Assembly (NCBI RefSeq): GCF_008180615.1
Contig: NZ_VTEH01000002.1
Coordinates: forward strand, 2,733-66,732
Origin: Rossellomorea vietnamensis
GTDB lineage: Bacteria > Bacillota > Bacilli > Bacillales > Bacillaceae_B
Direction of reading: 5' to 3'
Length of the DNA stretch: 64,000 nt
The notes under the pieces were generated by a model that was given only the letters and a program-made list of their open reading frames with translations, did no database searches and was not told the DNA's origin. A program made the translations under genes and the position numbers. Shown one piece after another: positions 16,692 to 27,808 of the stretch (its first letter is position 1; the number at the start of each line of letters is the position of its first letter).

Positions 16692-16958
16692 TTACCCCTC
16701 TTTGTGCTGCTTTAAATAAGATTTCACCAGCACTTCAATGATCTCATCCCGCTCTAAGCGGCGGATGATGTTACGTGCATCCTGATGTCTGGGAATGTAC
16801 GCAGGATCTCCAGATAACAGATAACCTACAATTTGATTGATTGGATTATATCCTTTTTCCTGCAAAGCATTGTGAACCTGGAGCAAGACCTCGTTAACAT
16901 CCTGTTCAAATGGTTCCTCCGAAAAATTAAATCGCATTGTTTTATCAAAAGAGCTCAT
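16692..16958 (-). CDS. yrzL: IreB-family regulatory phosphoprotein (YrzL)
   Basis: This 88-residue protein begins [16 protein letters not shown], matching the IreB/UPF0297 family. IreB in enterococci is a substrate of the IreK Ser/Thr kinase, with conserved Thr residues near the N-terminus. The conserved core [18 protein letters not shown] is present. I chose the ATG at 16958, six bases after AGAGAGGTG, rather than an upstream GTG that overlaps that site. It is the first of the yrzL-yrrK-yrzB trio. Confidence 0.92.
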   Translation of the reverse strand: MSSFDKTMRFNFSEEPFEQDVNEVLLQVHNALQEKGYNPINQIVGYLLSGDPAYIPRHQDARNIIRRLERDEIIEVLVKSYLKQHKEG

Positions 16959-17038
16959 ATTTCGCACCTCTCTTTAGGCTTGGTGTATTCTGGCAAACCT
17001 GTCTTATTACCTTCATTGTACACCACTTTAGTGTCGAT

Positions 17039-19672
17039 TTAAACGGATTTGATCCATTCTTCTACAAACTTCAGGGCTTCATCCAATTTTTCGGGATTCT
17101 TGCCGCCTGCCTGAGCCATATCCGGACGGCCTCCGCCGCCTCCGCCGCAGATTCCTGCAACTTCTTTTACAAGCTTTCCTGCATGGTATCCTTTTTCGAT
17201 CAGATCTTTAGTCACCCCTGCGGTAATGCTGACTTTATCATCCTGTGAAGACCCCAGCACTACTACAGCCGACCCTAATTTTTGCTTAAGATCATCGACC
17301 ATGTTTCTAAGGGTATTCATATCCCCTCCAGCGATTTTAGCTGTAAGGACATTCACTCCTTCGATTGTTTTCACCTGGTCTGTCAGACTGCCGGCTTCAA
17401 TGTTGGATAACTTGCTGGAAAGTGATTCATTTTCGCGCTGCAGATCCTTCATTTCAGCAAGAAGGCTGTCGATTCGGGAGACGATATCTTTTGGTTTGGA
17501 TTTAACCTTATCAGCAGCTTGTTTTAATATGCCGACTTGTTCATTGAGGAGATTATAGGCACCTTCTCCAGTCACCGCTTCAATTCTGCGTGTTCCTGCC
17601 CCTATCCCGCTTTCTGATACAATTTTGAACAGGCCGATTGCGGATGTATTGCTGACATGGCAGCCCCCGCAAAGTTCAAGACTGAAATCCCCGATAGAGA
17701 CTACACGGACAGTATCCCCATATTTCTCTCCAAATAAAGCCATTGCGCCCATTTCTTTTGCTTCTTTCAGTGATTTATAATTCGTGCCTACTGAAATGCT
17801 GTTCCACACTTGTTCATTGACGATTGCTTCAATCTTTTCCATTTCCTCAGAGCTTATACTTCCGAAGTGAGAAAAATCGAAGCGGAGGCGATCCGGTTCC
17901 ACTAGTGATCCAGCCTGGTTGACATGTCCGCCGAGCACGTCTTTAAGCGCTTGGTGCAATAGGTGAGTAGCTGTATGGTTCTTGATGATTTTACTGCGGG
18001 AGTCTTCATTCACCACTGCCTTTACTTCCTGGCCTTGCTTCAGTGTACCTTCTTCTACAACAGCACTGTGAAGATTCTGGCCATTAGGAGCTTTCTTGAC
18101 ATCCTTGACAGCAACTTTTACGCCATCAGCCAGTAGCACCCCTCTGTCTCCGATTTGCCCACCGCTTTCAGCATAAAATGGAGTCTTATCCAGGATGAAC
18201 TGAATTTCAGCACCTTTTTCCGCTTTTTCAACCAGCTCATTGTTAAAGACTATTGCTTCAACTTTGGAAGCCGCTTGAAGTTCATCGTAACCAACAAATT
18301 CACTTCCAACTTTGATGTCTCCCAATACTCCGCCTTGAACCTGCATAGAACCGGTATCCTGGCGGGCAGAACGGGCACGGTCGCGCTGAAGCTCCATCTC
18401 TTTTTCAAAGCCTTCCTGGTCGATACTCATGCCTTCTTCTTCTGCGTACTCTTCTGTCAGTTCGACAGGGAATCCATATGTGTCATAAAGGCGGAAAACA
18501 TCTTTTCCGGAAACAACTGTTTTCCCTTCGTCTTTTTCTTTTTTAATTACAGAAGAAAGGATGGTAAGACCTTCATTCAAGGTTTCATGGAAACGTTCTT
18601 CCTCGTTTTTGACCACTTTCTGGATGAACTCTGTTTTCTCTTTCACTTCAGGGTAGAAGTCCACCATGATTTCTGCAACAACCGGAACCAGCTCAAACAT
18701 AAACGGGCGGTTGATATTGATTTGCTTTGCGAACCTTACCGCACGGCGCAGGAGCCTTCTTAGAACATAGCCGCGGCCTTCATTCGATGGAAGTGCTCCA
18801 TCTCCCACAGCGAATGAAACGGTTCTGATATGATCGGCAATCACTTTGAATGCAACATCTTTCTGATCCTCGGTGCGGTATTTTTCTCCGGAAACCTTCT
18901 CTACAGCTGAAATAATCGGCATGAAAAGGTCTGTATCAAAATTAGTCGGAACTCCTTGAGCGACACATGCCATCCTTTCAAGACCCATTCCAGTATCAAT
19001 GTTCTTTTTCGGCAGCGGAGTATACGTGTTATCAGGATTATGATTGAATTCAGAGAATACCAGGTTCCACACTTCAAGGTAACGGTCATTTTCGCCGCCT
19101 GGATATAATTCAGGATCCGCCGGGTCATCTCCATACTGGGGTCCGCGGTCATAAAAGATTTCGGTGTTCGGTCCGCTTGGCCCCTCTCCGATATCCCAGA
19201 AGTTACCCTCGATCCGGATAATTCTTTCAGCAGGCACGCCGATTTTATCTCTCCAGATTTCAAACGCTTCTTCATCTTCAGGATGGATTGTCACTGACAG
19301 CTTCTCGGGATCAAACCCTATCCATTTTTCATCTGTAAGGAATTCCCATGCCCATTCCATTGATTCCACTTTAAAGTAATCGCCAATGGAGAAGTTGCCA
19401 AGCATTTCAAAGAAAGTATGGTGGCGGGCTGTTTTCCCGACGTTTTCAATATCATTGGTTCTGATTGATTTTTGAGCGTTTACAATACGCGGGTTTTCAG
19501 GAACCACGCGGCCGTCAAAATATTTCTTCAATGTTGCGACACCACTGTTGATCCACAGTAAAGACGGATCTTCATGAGGAACGAGTGATGCACTCGGCTC
19601 AACCCTGTGGCCTTTTTCTTTAAAAAAGTCTAGAAACTTTCTTCTGATTTCTGCACCTGTCAATGATTTCAA
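17039..19672 (-). CDS. alaS: alanyl-tRNA synthetase
   Basis: AlaS charges tRNA-Ala and edits misacylated Ser/Gly-tRNA. The 877-residue protein has the class II catalytic core ([20 protein letters not shown]), the editing domain zinc site (HTATHLLH and CGGCH) and the C-terminal glycine-rich segment [17 protein letters not shown] chose the TTG at 19672 because GGAGGA lies seven bases upstream and the product then starts [10 protein letters not shown], aligning with orthologues. The ATG 18 bases upstream has no good site. Expression is controlled by the T-box leader upstream. Confidence 0.96.
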   Translation of the reverse strand: MKSLTGAEIRRKFLDFFKEKGHRVEPSASLVPHEDPSLLWINSGVATLKKYFDGRVVPENPRIVNAQKSIRTNDIENVGKTARHHTFFEMLGNFSIGDYFKVESMEWAWEFLTDEKWIGFDPEKLSVTIHPEDEEAFEIWRDKIGVPAERIIRIEGNFWDIGEGPSGPNTEIFYDRGPQYGDDPADPELYPGGENDRYLEVWNLVFSEFNHNPDNTYTPLPKKNIDTGMGLERMACVAQGVPTNFDTDLFMPIISAVEKVSGEKYRTEDQKDVAFKVIADHIRTVSFAVGDGALPSNEGRGYVLRRLLRRAVRFAKQININRPFMFELVPVVAEIMVDFYPEVKEKTEFIQKVVKNEEERFHETLNEGLTILSSVIKKEKDEGKTVVSGKDVFRLYDTYGFPVELTEEYAEEEGMSIDQEGFEKEMELQRDRARSARQDTGSMQVQGGVLGDIKVGSEFVGYDELQAASKVEAIVFNNELVEKAEKGAEIQFILDKTPFYAESGGQIGDRGVLLADGVKVAVKDVKKAPNGQNLHSAVVEEGTLKQGQEVKAVVNEDSRSKIIKNHTATHLLHQALKDVLGGHVNQAGSLVEPDRLRFDFSHFGSISSEEMEKIEAIVNEQVWNSISVGTNYKSLKEAKEMGAMALFGEKYGDTVRVVSIGDFSLELCGGCHVSNTSAIGLFKIVSESGIGAGTRRIEAVTGEGAYNLLNEQVGILKQAADKVKSKPKDIVSRIDSLLAEMKDLQRENESLSSKLSNIEAGSLTDQVKTIEGVNVLTAKIAGGDMNTLRNMVDDLKQKLGSAVVVLGSSQDDKVSITAGVTKDLIEKGYHAGKLVKEVAGICGGGGGGRPDMAQAGGKNPEKLDEALKFVEEWIKSV

Positions 19673-19721
19673 GTGAATTTCCTCCTTCATTTTTTCAATT
19701 TCAACCAAAAAAGCATACAAA

Positions 19722-19970
19722 AAAGCCCCCATCCCTGGTCAGGGACGAGAGCTTGCTCGCGGTACCACCCTGGTTATGAATTCAACAATTGAATTCATCA
19801 CTCTGGAGCCTTAACGCGGCGAACGGCAGGTTTGCTGCACTCTGGATTAGCGTTCTGTTATCCTTCATCTGGAATTTCTTTCAGCCGGGGAAATTCCTCT
19901 CTTCCGTGCGCGAAGCACTCAGATGGGCTATAACATACTCGATCTTTCGTCGATTTGGTTAATGTTTAAT
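19722..19970 (-). promoter_or_regulatory. T-box leader of alaS (tRNA-Ala sensing)
   Basis: The minus-strand leader has the T-box sequence AGGGTGGTACCGCG, followed by a terminator stem and T-run ending just before alaS. A long 5' Stem I contains AGTA, AGAGAGGA and GGCTGAAAG elements. The specifier is probably GCT (complement of 19849-19851), within GAACGCTAATCC, which reads an alanine codon. Uncharged tRNA-Ala would favour antitermination. Confidence 0.92.
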
Positions 19971-19982
19971 TGTATAAGTCGA

Positions 19983-20011
19983 ATTATAGAAATATCACAG
20001 CCATTTGTCAA
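19983..20011 (-). promoter_or_regulatory. consensus SigA promoter of alaS
   Basis: On the minus strand TTGACA (20011-20006), a 17-base spacer and TATAAT (19988-19983) give a perfect consensus, placing the start near 19975 at the head of the T-box leader. Confidence 0.9.
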
Positions 20012-20043
20012 TCTGAACTGCGAGAAAAATAAAAATATATTCA

Positions 20044-21117
20044 TCACGGTGTTTCTTTTACAGAAAAATGGGTGCGGGCATGGATGACAGCCACTCTCAG
20101 CATTGCCAAAAGCGGGACGGCTACAATCAGTCCGAGCACCCCGCCTATTTCGCCGCCGACAATCAGCGCTCCCATGATGAATAAGGGATGCATATGCAGG
20201 CTTTTCCCAACGATGAGCGGGGAAAGAACATTTCCTTCAAGGAACTGCAGGACTAACACAACAACCACCACTTTGAGGATCATGTCAGTCGATATCGTAC
20301 TGGCTACAATCGCTGCCGGGACTGCCCCAATTATCGGACCGAAGTAGGGGATGACATTTGTGATTCCTACAATAAGCCCCAGCAGCAGCGGATATTTCAT
20401 GCCGAATAACCAAAAAGAGAGAGTGGCAAGTGCTCCTATCAAAAAGCACACTAACAACTGCCCTCTAATGTATCCCCCCAGTGATTCATCCAGGTCTTTC
20501 AGGAATTCCCCCGCGCTGCATCTCCACTTCTGCGGTGTGAGACTGGTCGCAGCTCTCTTCACTTTCGGGAAATCTTTCAGTAAGTAAAAAGAAATAAAGG
20601 GCACAATCGCAAACAGCAGCAGGCTGTTCATGACCTTTAATACTCCGGACAAAAGCAAAGCGACAATTCCATTAAGCCACGCTTCAAACCTTTCTATTCT
20701 CGATTCCAATTCATGCTGGATACCGTCCGGCCAAGTGGAAGTCTTGTTTTGTATGTACTCCAGCCAGCGCTGATACTGATCCGTGTAAAGAGGGGCATTT
20801 TCAGCCAAGTCCTTTAATTGATGAATAATGACAGGAATCCCTTTGTAAACCGCATAGCCCAGGCCGCCAAAAAAGAGAATGTAAATCAGCAGAATGGCAA
20901 CTCCCCGGTGAATTCCCGCCTTGAACAGTTTCTCAACCACTGGATGCAGCAGATAGGTAATGAAGCCTCCAAGCAAGAAAGGAATCAATGCAATGACCAC
21001 TACGCTTAAAACAGGCTTCCAAACCGGCTGCAGCAGATAGAAGACATAAAGCGTAATCACGGCCAAAAGGGTGATTGCCAGCCTGTACAGCCATCTGACA
21101 TAGAGGCGGTTATTCAT
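20044..21117 (-). CDS. yrrI: AI-2E family permease-like membrane protein (YrrI)
   Basis: This 357-residue polytopic protein of the AI-2 exporter (TqsA/UPF0118) family has roughly seven to eight transmembrane helices in the usual arrangement. Conserved features include GYIRGQLLVCFLIGALA and the C-terminal PYFGPIIGAVPAAIVA and GKSLHMHPLFIMGALIVGGEIGG segments. Members export small molecules or ions; the substrate here cannot be told. It lies upstream of alaS as in B. subtilis and has its own GGAGGG ribosome binding site. Confidence 0.9.
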   Translation of the reverse strand: MNNRLYVRWLYRLAITLLAVITLYVFYLLQPVWKPVLSVVVIALIPFLLGGFITYLLHPVVEKLFKAGIHRGVAILLIYILFFGGLGYAVYKGIPVIIHQLKDLAENAPLYTDQYQRWLEYIQNKTSTWPDGIQHELESRIERFEAWLNGIVALLLSGVLKVMNSLLLFAIVPFISFYLLKDFPKVKRAATSLTPQKWRCSAGEFLKDLDESLGGYIRGQLLVCFLIGALATLSFWLFGMKYPLLLGLIVGITNVIPYFGPIIGAVPAAIVASTISTDMILKVVVVVLVLQFLEGNVLSPLIVGKSLHMHPLFIMGALIVGGEIGGVLGLIVAVPLLAMLRVAVIHARTHFSVKETP

Positions 21118-21159
21118 CTGTCCACTCTCCTCCCTTCTTTGGTCTGGGTTCTGTTCGTA

Positions 21160-21345
21160 AAATTTGCTGCCTTTTGATTTAAATTTTAAAAACTATTTGC
21201 CATGATTGAGCTGAAACAACCTGTTAAGCAAGAAAGAACAGTGCTGCTCCCCCTGTTCAAAAATAAAATTTCAGATTCCAGGGGAAAATCCGGCACTTGG
21301 TTTTTTCCGAAAGCAACACAATTTATAAGTAAACAGCCATGGTCT
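21160..21345. repeat. family 3 repeat remnant
   Basis: Contains AAAATCCGGCACTTG, TTTTTTCCGAAAGCAACA and related text shared in reverse with 26305-26500. Boundaries are loose. Confidence 0.5.
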
Positions 21346-21484
21346 TTGATACTCCTTAATGTGGGCAAAAAAATGGAAACCATTCAGGTTATAGGGTGGG
21401 ATATATAACGAGGAAAAATTCAAGGGATGATGTTGTACTTCTGGGTAAATTAAGATATTTTAAATTTGAAAATAGCTGGCTATG

Positions 21485-22125
21485 GGTATCTAGGGAGATT
21501 TTAGAGATTCGATGGCATCGATATTTGCTGGGCATGGGTCTTTTGAGCACCCTTAGAGACCTGTTGGCTTTGAGATTTGCTGGGCTTGGGTCTCTTGGGC
21601 ACTTTTAGAGACCCATTGACGTAGGAAGTTCCCGCGAAGTGGTCTTTAGAACACGCTTAGAGACCCATTGGCGTTGGGATTTACAGCGAAGTGGTCTCTT
21701 GGGCTTGCTTAGAGACTCATTGGCTTTGAAATTTCCCGCGTAGTGCTCTAAGACATTCTTAGAGACCCATTAGCGTTTGAAATTGCAGCGAAGTGGTTTC
21801 TAAGACATTCTTAGAGACCCATTGGCGTTAGAAATTGCAGCGAAGTGGTCTCTAGGGGCTTGCTTAGAGACCCATTGACTTTGAAATTTCCCTCGAAGTG
21901 GTCTCTTGGGCTTGCTCAGAGACCCATTAGCGTTAGAAATTGCAGCGAAGTGGTCTCTTGGGCTCGCTTAGAGACCCATTGACGTTGATATTTCCCTCGA
22001 CGTGGTCTCTAAAGCACGCTTAGAGACCCATTGGCGTTGGAACTTCCCGCGAAGTGGTCTCCAGGACAAGCTTAGAAACCCATTGCCATTAGAATATCCC
22101 GCAAAGTTGTCTCTTAAGAATACTT
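21485..22125. repeat. tandem array B: about 12 copies of a 52-bp unit
   Basis: The unit landmark AGAGAC occurs at 21554, 21607, 21659, 21711, 21761, 21813, 21865, 21918, 21970 and 22022, with diverged end copies near 21503 and 22074, giving an average step of 52 bp. In several units GGTCTCTAAG and CTTAGAGACC form a hairpin around a 5-base loop; elsewhere GGTCTCT and AGAGACC are kept with a longer loop. The linker is CATTGGCGTTGGAAATT-like. It shares no sequence with array A. It lies between the yrzQ terminator and the promoter region of yrrI. Confidence 0.95.
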
Positions 22126-22151
22126 AACTCTCAGCAAAAAGCTGCAATCAT

Positions 22152-22182
22152 AAAAAAACAGAGGGAAACAATCCCCTCTGCT
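22152..22182 (-). terminator. terminator of yrzQ
   Basis: On the minus strand CAGAGGG and CCCTCTG arms are followed by seven T residues, directly after the yrzQ stop. Confidence 0.85.
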
Positions 22183-22183
22183 C

Positions 22184-22315
22184 TTAAAACATCTTTTTCA
22201 TTTGTTTGCGCATTTTTTTCATACTTTTTCCGTTCATCATGTTTGAACGGCGAGAAGCCACTGTCGCAGCTATTCCCGCTCCGAATCCAAGCATAGAGAC
22301 CATTGTTTTGTTCAA
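22184..22315 (-). CDS. yrzQ: DUF3918 small protein YrzQ (43 aa)
   Basis: This 43-residue protein starts MNKTMVSMLGFGAGIAATVA, a hydrophobic segment that may insert in the membrane, and ends in a very basic KKMRKQMKKMF tail. This layout matches B. subtilis YrzQ (DUF3918), which lies at the same place beside yrrI. Translation begins at a TTG six bases after GAGGTG. Its function is unknown. Confidence 0.82.
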   Translation of the reverse strand: MNKTMVSMLGFGAGIAATVASRRSNMMNGKSMKKMRKQMKKMF

Positions 22316-22332
22316 GGTGCCCACCTCTTCCT

Positions 22333-22521
22333 TTAACTTAATTGGCGGTCTTCCTCATCAAACAAATCATCTAATGAACTTAACGTTCCATCTTCCTCGA
22401 CCTGATGGGTGTGTATGACACCCTTTGTGATAGAAAGCTCAATAAAGCACTTCCAGCAGTAATACTGGTTAATGCCAATTTTGCCTATATCCTTGCTTTG
22501 ACAATTTGGACATTTCATCAT
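22333..22521 (-). CDS. small CxxC zinc-ribbon protein
   Basis: This 62-residue protein has two Cys pairs, CPNC at residues 4-7 and CWKC at 22-25, spaced as a zinc ribbon, followed by an acidic C-terminus (SLDDLFDEEDRQ). It occupies the place of B. subtilis yrzR between yrzQ and recD2, and the YYCWKCFIEL core looks like that family; I leave the symbol blank. A GGGGTGG site lies five bases before the first of two adjacent ATGs. It ends 18 bases before yrzQ, so the two are likely co-transcribed. A role in nucleic-acid binding is possible but unproven. Confidence 0.75.
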   Translation of the reverse strand: MMKCPNCQSKDIGKIGINQYYCWKCFIELSITKGVIHTHQVEEDGTLSSLDDLFDEEDRQLS

Positions 22522-22736
22522 TCGGCCACCCCTTCAAATCCGTGGCAGAAACTGCTTTTCAGGCTTTTTGACAAACCTTGGATAAAAGTAGTTTTTTGCC
22601 CTGTTTTCCAGTAGCCATTATGCCCAAATTGTACAAAGCCTATTCAAATTCCTTTCAAACGAGGAAGAACGGCGCCAGTAGTTTCTAAAAAGCACCCGAA
22701 AGCTGCTGCTCCCGGATACTTATATAGTTTGCCTAC

Positions 22737-25127
22737 TTAAAGAAAATCATAAGGTGTAACGTTTTCCATTCCGATCATCGGGTCGGCTTGAAGCATTTCC
22801 TCCAGCGGATTTTTCATCTGTTCTTCTTCAGACTCCAAATCCTCTGTCACTTCAGACCCTATCTCCTTAAGCTTTTGGTAAAGAGTAGTCAGTCTTTGTA
22901 CGTCTTCTTCTCGTTCCACACCCATTTTCAAGGCTTGTTCCTCACCGCAGAGGACCAGCGCGTTACGGCTCCTTGTGATGGCTGTGTACAGCAGATTGCG
23001 GCGGAGCATCCTGAAGTAGCTTTTCACCACAGGCAGGATGACAATCGGAAATTCACTTCCTTGTGACTTATGTATGGAACAGCAGTAAGCCAGTGTGATT
23101 TGATTCAACTCCTGGCGGGTGTAGGTAACTTCATTTCCTTCAAAAGAAACGAGTACCATGTCCTGTTTTTCCGTATTTTCCTTGGCATAGAAGATAGAAA
23201 TTACTTCACCTATATCGCCGTTAAACACATTGCTTTCCGGCTGGTTTACAAGCTGCAGGACTTTGTCGCCGATCCGGTATTTTGTGTCACCGAAAGTAAT
23301 TTCCTTCCGGGTGCCGTCATTGCTGTTGAAGATTTCCTGAAGCATGACGTTAAGGTTGTCGATTCCCGCAGGACCTCTGTACATCGGGGCGAGCACTTGG
23401 ATATCCTTCGCACTGTACCCTTTCGTTTTAGCATTGGTGACCACTTTTTCCACCACTTCAGCAATCTGGGCGGTCGTGCATTTGATAAACGAGCGGTCTT
23501 TCTGAGGCTGAAGCAGGTTCGTTGGCAGCCTGCCTTCCTTCATTTCATGAGCCATCTCAATGATGGAGGAGCCTTCTTCCTGACGGTAAATATCTTTTAA
23601 ACGAACTGTCGGAATCACTTCTGATTTAAGGAGATCTTTTAAAACCTGCCCAGGACCGACTGAAGGCAGCTGGTCTTCATCTCCAACAAGAATGACCTGT
23701 ATATCATCAGGAAGTGCCTTGAACAGCTGATTGGCAAGCCAGGTATCGACCATGGACATTTCATCGACGATCAGCAGCTTGCCTTTAATTGTACGTTCTT
23801 CATCATAATCAAAACTGTCGGTGCCATTCCAGCCCAGAAGCCTGTGAATCGTACCAGCGGGAAGGCCGGTTGACTCTGTCATTCGTTTGGCAGCCCTTCC
23901 TGTAGGGGCGGCCAGCAGGACAGGAAATGGTTCATCCTTGTATTCTTTGGGATCAAGCGAACAGCCGTGCAGTTCAGCATACAGCTCGACGATTCCTTTA
24001 ATAACCGTGGTTTTCCCTGTACCGGGACCTCCAGTCAAAAGCATCATCGGGGACATTAGAGCCGTCTCGATTGCTTCTTTTTGAGTTGGTGCATACTGGA
24101 CGTTCAATCTCTCTTCCAGCCCGCCGAGCGCCATCAGGAACTCAGACTGAGGGAATTGATCCGTATATTGATCTTGAGAGAGCAGCTTATCAATGTTGGT
24201 GACCAGCCCTTTTTCAGCAAAATAAAGAGAAGGAAGGTACACCCTTTGTTCTTCGCCTTTAATTTTCCCCTCTTCTTCCAGTTTGATCACTTCAGCAGAG
24301 ATATCATCAAAATTGATTCGTTCACTTTGGCTCTTTTCGAGCAGAGCTTTGACGTTTTTCAACAGTGTTTCCGCTTCAAGATATACATGTCCATCCTGCA
24401 GGCAATTTTGCTCTAGCGTATAGAGGCACCCAGCTTTAATCCGGTCAGGGTGATTTCCTGTGAGACCCAGCTTGCTGCCGAGTTCATCCGCGCGCCCAAA
24501 CCCGATCCCCTCAATATCCTCTACTAATTTATAAGGATTTCTCTGAAGAATTTCGAGAGTCTGTTCTTTGTATGCCTGATAAATCTTCATGGAAATCTGG
24601 GGACCAAACCCATATCCATTCAAGCTGATCAATACTCTTTCCAGCCCCTGATGTTCCACTAAGGAGTCATAAAGAGACTTGGCCTTTTCGGGAGGAAGTT
24701 TTGGAATGTCATCAAGAAGGGAGGGACATTCCAAAATCTTGCTGATGGCATTTTCACCCAGCTGCTCCACAATTTTTTCAGCTGTTTTCTTTCCAATGCC
24801 TTTGAATAATTCACCGGACAGGTAGTCAACGATCCCCTGCTTCGTCTGAGGGATCTCTTTCTTGAAACGCTGTGCGAGGAATTGCATGCCAAACTTCGGG
24901 TGGTCCTTGAATGCTCCATGAAAGACATAGGTTTCCTGTTCATGAATTTTAGGGAAATGGCCGGTGACTACGGCTTCCTTGTCTTCATATTGTGCATTCG
25001 TGGACTCCACCCTGATCCTGATGACAGAATAGAGGTTGCTTTCATTGTGGAAGATGGTGACAAGATGCTTGCCTTTAACATAGATTTCATTTTCATCGAA
25101 AAGTTCTAAGGAGTCTTGCCTGCTCAT
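22737..25127 (-). CDS. recD2: ATP-dependent 5'-3' DNA helicase RecD2
   Basis: RecD2 is the RecBC-independent SF1B helicase linked to replication-fork and mismatch-repair functions. The 796-residue protein has the long N-terminal extension typical of RecD2, with helix-hairpin-helix motifs (GIGKKTAEKIVEQLG near 110 and GIGFGRADELG near 207). The Walker A motif GGPGTGKTT is at 366-374 and the Walker B motif is LLIVDEMSMVD, and the helicase motif LAYCCSIHKSQGSEF near the C-terminus carries the motif VI-like signature. It starts 30 bases after yrrB in the same direction, so the two are probably an operon. Confidence 0.95.
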   Translation of the reverse strand: MSRQDSLELFDENEIYVKGKHLVTIFHNESNLYSVIRIRVESTNAQYEDKEAVVTGHFPKIHEQETYVFHGAFKDHPKFGMQFLAQRFKKEIPQTKQGIVDYLSGELFKGIGKKTAEKIVEQLGENAISKILECPSLLDDIPKLPPEKAKSLYDSLVEHQGLERVLISLNGYGFGPQISMKIYQAYKEQTLEILQRNPYKLVEDIEGIGFGRADELGSKLGLTGNHPDRIKAGCLYTLEQNCLQDGHVYLEAETLLKNVKALLEKSQSERINFDDISAEVIKLEEEGKIKGEEQRVYLPSLYFAEKGLVTNIDKLLSQDQYTDQFPQSEFLMALGGLEERLNVQYAPTQKEAIETALMSPMMLLTGGPGTGKTTVIKGIVELYAELHGCSLDPKEYKDEPFPVLLAAPTGRAAKRMTESTGLPAGTIHRLLGWNGTDSFDYDEERTIKGKLLIVDEMSMVDTWLANQLFKALPDDIQVILVGDEDQLPSVGPGQVLKDLLKSEVIPTVRLKDIYRQEEGSSIIEMAHEMKEGRLPTNLLQPQKDRSFIKCTTAQIAEVVEKVVTNAKTKGYSAKDIQVLAPMYRGPAGIDNLNVMLQEIFNSNDGTRKEITFGDTKYRIGDKVLQLVNQPESNVFNGDIGEVISIFYAKENTEKQDMVLVSFEGNEVTYTRQELNQITLAYCCSIHKSQGSEFPIVILPVVKSYFRMLRRNLLYTAITRSRNALVLCGEEQALKMGVEREEDVQRLTTLYQKLKEIGSEVTEDLESEEEQMKNPLEEMLQADPMIGMENVTPYDFL

Positions 25128-25157
25128 TTAGAAACCTCCTTGTTTCCAAGTTAATTC

Positions 25158-25817
25158 TTAACTGTTAAGCTGATCGATCATTTTTAAGCCGTACCCTGCC
25201 AGCATGTGATCCGGCTGGACTTCAAGAGCTTTCTCAAAACAGCTTCTGGCTTTTTCGGCGTCATCAGAGTAGCCGGCATGTGCAACTCCGAGGTTATAGT
25301 AAGCATCTGCATGCTCAGGATCTTGTTCAACCACTGTTTCCAGTTGTTCAATGGCTTCTTTATAGGCTTCCGTTTTCGCCAGGCACAGGCCGTATTGAAA
25401 ACGTGCTTCCGTATCTTCGCCGTTCAATTCGACACTTCTCATAAGGTAAGGAAGCGCAAGTCTCGGCTGCTCCAGATTCACAAGGCTGAGGCCCAGCATG
25501 AAGAAGACATCTTCGTTCTCCAGCCCTTTTTGGACCGCTGTCTCAAAAGCCTCTTTGCTAGCATCAAAATTTTCTCCATTGAAATAAAGGTTGCCAAGAG
25601 AGTAATAAGCGGATGCAGCATTCCCATCAAGAGATATCGCTCTCTTTAAGAATTTCTCGGCCTTCTCATTTTCTCCTACTGAAAGCAGGACATTTCCAAA
25701 GTTTATGTAGGCTACCGGATCTGTTGGGTTTTCTTCAATTGCCTCTGTAAAAAATGAGACTGCCTCTTCGATTTTTCCTTCTTGAAGCAGTTCGATTCCT
25801 TTTAAATTCTTATCCAT
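25158..25817 (-). CDS. yrrB: tetratricopeptide repeat protein YrrB
   Basis: This 219-residue protein consists of about six consecutive 34-residue TPR units, with recurring PTDPVAYINFGNVLL, NAASAYYSLGNLY and PEHADAYYNLGVAH turns. TPR units make protein-protein contacts; no catalytic domain is present. It is predicted to be cytosolic, as there is no signal peptide. The orthologue in B. subtilis is yrrB, also just before recD2. The partner is unknown. Confidence 0.9.
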   Translation of the reverse strand: MDKNLKGIELLQEGKIEEAVSFFTEAIEENPTDPVAYINFGNVLLSVGENEKAEKFLKRAISLDGNAASAYYSLGNLYFNGENFDASKEAFETAVQKGLENEDVFFMLGLSLVNLEQPRLALPYLMRSVELNGEDTEARFQYGLCLAKTEAYKEAIEQLETVVEQDPEHADAYYNLGVAHAGYSDDAEKARSCFEKALEVQPDHMLAGYGLKMIDQLNS

Positions 25818-25906
25818 ATGTAAACACCTCTGGTTTGAATTATTTGTTACCTGTTTATGTCCCTAGTATATCATAACCGCTTACTTCACTAAGAAAAGCA
25901 GTATTC

Positions 25907-25950
25907 AAAAAAACAAGGTTAACCAGATCAAGAATCTGATTAACCTTTTG
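25907..25950 (-). terminator. terminator, probably of the iscS-mnmA unit
   Basis: On the minus strand AAGGTTAATCAGATT pairs with AATCTGGTTAACCTT-like sequence, then TTGTTTTTTTG. It lies about 600 bases beyond the mnmA stop; the intervening DNA is made of repeats, which suggests repeat insertion between gene and terminator. Confidence 0.7.
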
Positions 25951-26006
25951 GGCCCCTTCCAAACTTTTTTAGTTGTTTTGGAGATATTGCAGCTGTAAGG
26001 AAAAAT

Positions 26007-26253
26007 GGATTTCCGCTCCAGCCGTCCGACTCCGCGGGGCGGGCGGCGAGCCTCCTCGGCTTCGCCTGCATATAAAGTGGAAGCGCCCTGGTCAGCCCCG
26101 ACAGGCAAATGTTCTCAAGAGAAAAAAAGGCGCTTTTTCCTTTTATTCTCTTGAGGTTATTTGACCCCGAGGGGATGGGCGCTGCAACTGGATTAGGGGT
26201 CTCACCTGTCCCGCTAGTCCCGCAGAAGATCGTACGTCATCCGCTCCAATCCC
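26007..26253. repeat. family 2 repeat inserted inside a family 1 repeat
   Basis: The left half of a reverse-oriented family 1 repeat (26007-26070) is broken by a family 2 element (about 26071-26195), and the right half resumes at GGGGTCTCACC (26196-26253). Joining the two halves restores the uninterrupted family 1 sequence seen at 552-672. The family 2 insert has CTCAAGAGA and TCTCTTGAG arms and outer GCGCC/GGGCGC pairing. Confidence 0.88.
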
Positions 26254-26304
26254 TCTTCAAAGAAGGAAGAATGTAAAATGGAAATTAAACACAAGTTTTT
26301 TTAG

Positions 26305-26500
26305 TAAGGCTGTTTTCGCATATATTATTGCTTTCCGAAAAATCCCAAGTGCCGGATTCCCTCCCAGATACTAGGAGTTTTATCTCATTTTGAGGGAGAG
26401 TAGCTCTTTTCTTTTCGGTGATACCAGTTTTACCCTCTTAATATGTTTTTTCCGACTAAGTATCAAATAGCAACAGAGTTCACAAAAAGATCCTTTAGTA
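26305..26500. repeat. dispersed AT-rich repeat, family 3
   Basis: Begins AAGGCTGTTTTCGCA, continues TTGCTTTCCGAAAAATCCCA and AGTGCCGGATT, and ends near a CACAAAAAGATCC junction. Related copies occur at 28970-29140 and 36278-36395. Confidence 0.65.
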
Positions 26501-26555
26501 AAGAACCTCTCTTAGTACCTATTTATAAATTTAATAAATTCTTGCTTGTATGCTG

Positions 26556-27689
<1,134 letters not shown>

Positions 27690-27808
27690 CTATTATAAAG
27701 GCAAAATAATCACACGTTTATTGCCTATGTTCTTTTATGCTTTGCTTTCAAAACAATAGAAAGATTTTAATACAAAGAAAGCAGTTAGACAAGAGAATGA
27801 ACTCTGCC

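Noticed and set aside
18155-18763. 202-residue protein antisense to alaS
   Set aside because: It lies wholly within the well conserved alaS gene and has no family resemblance.
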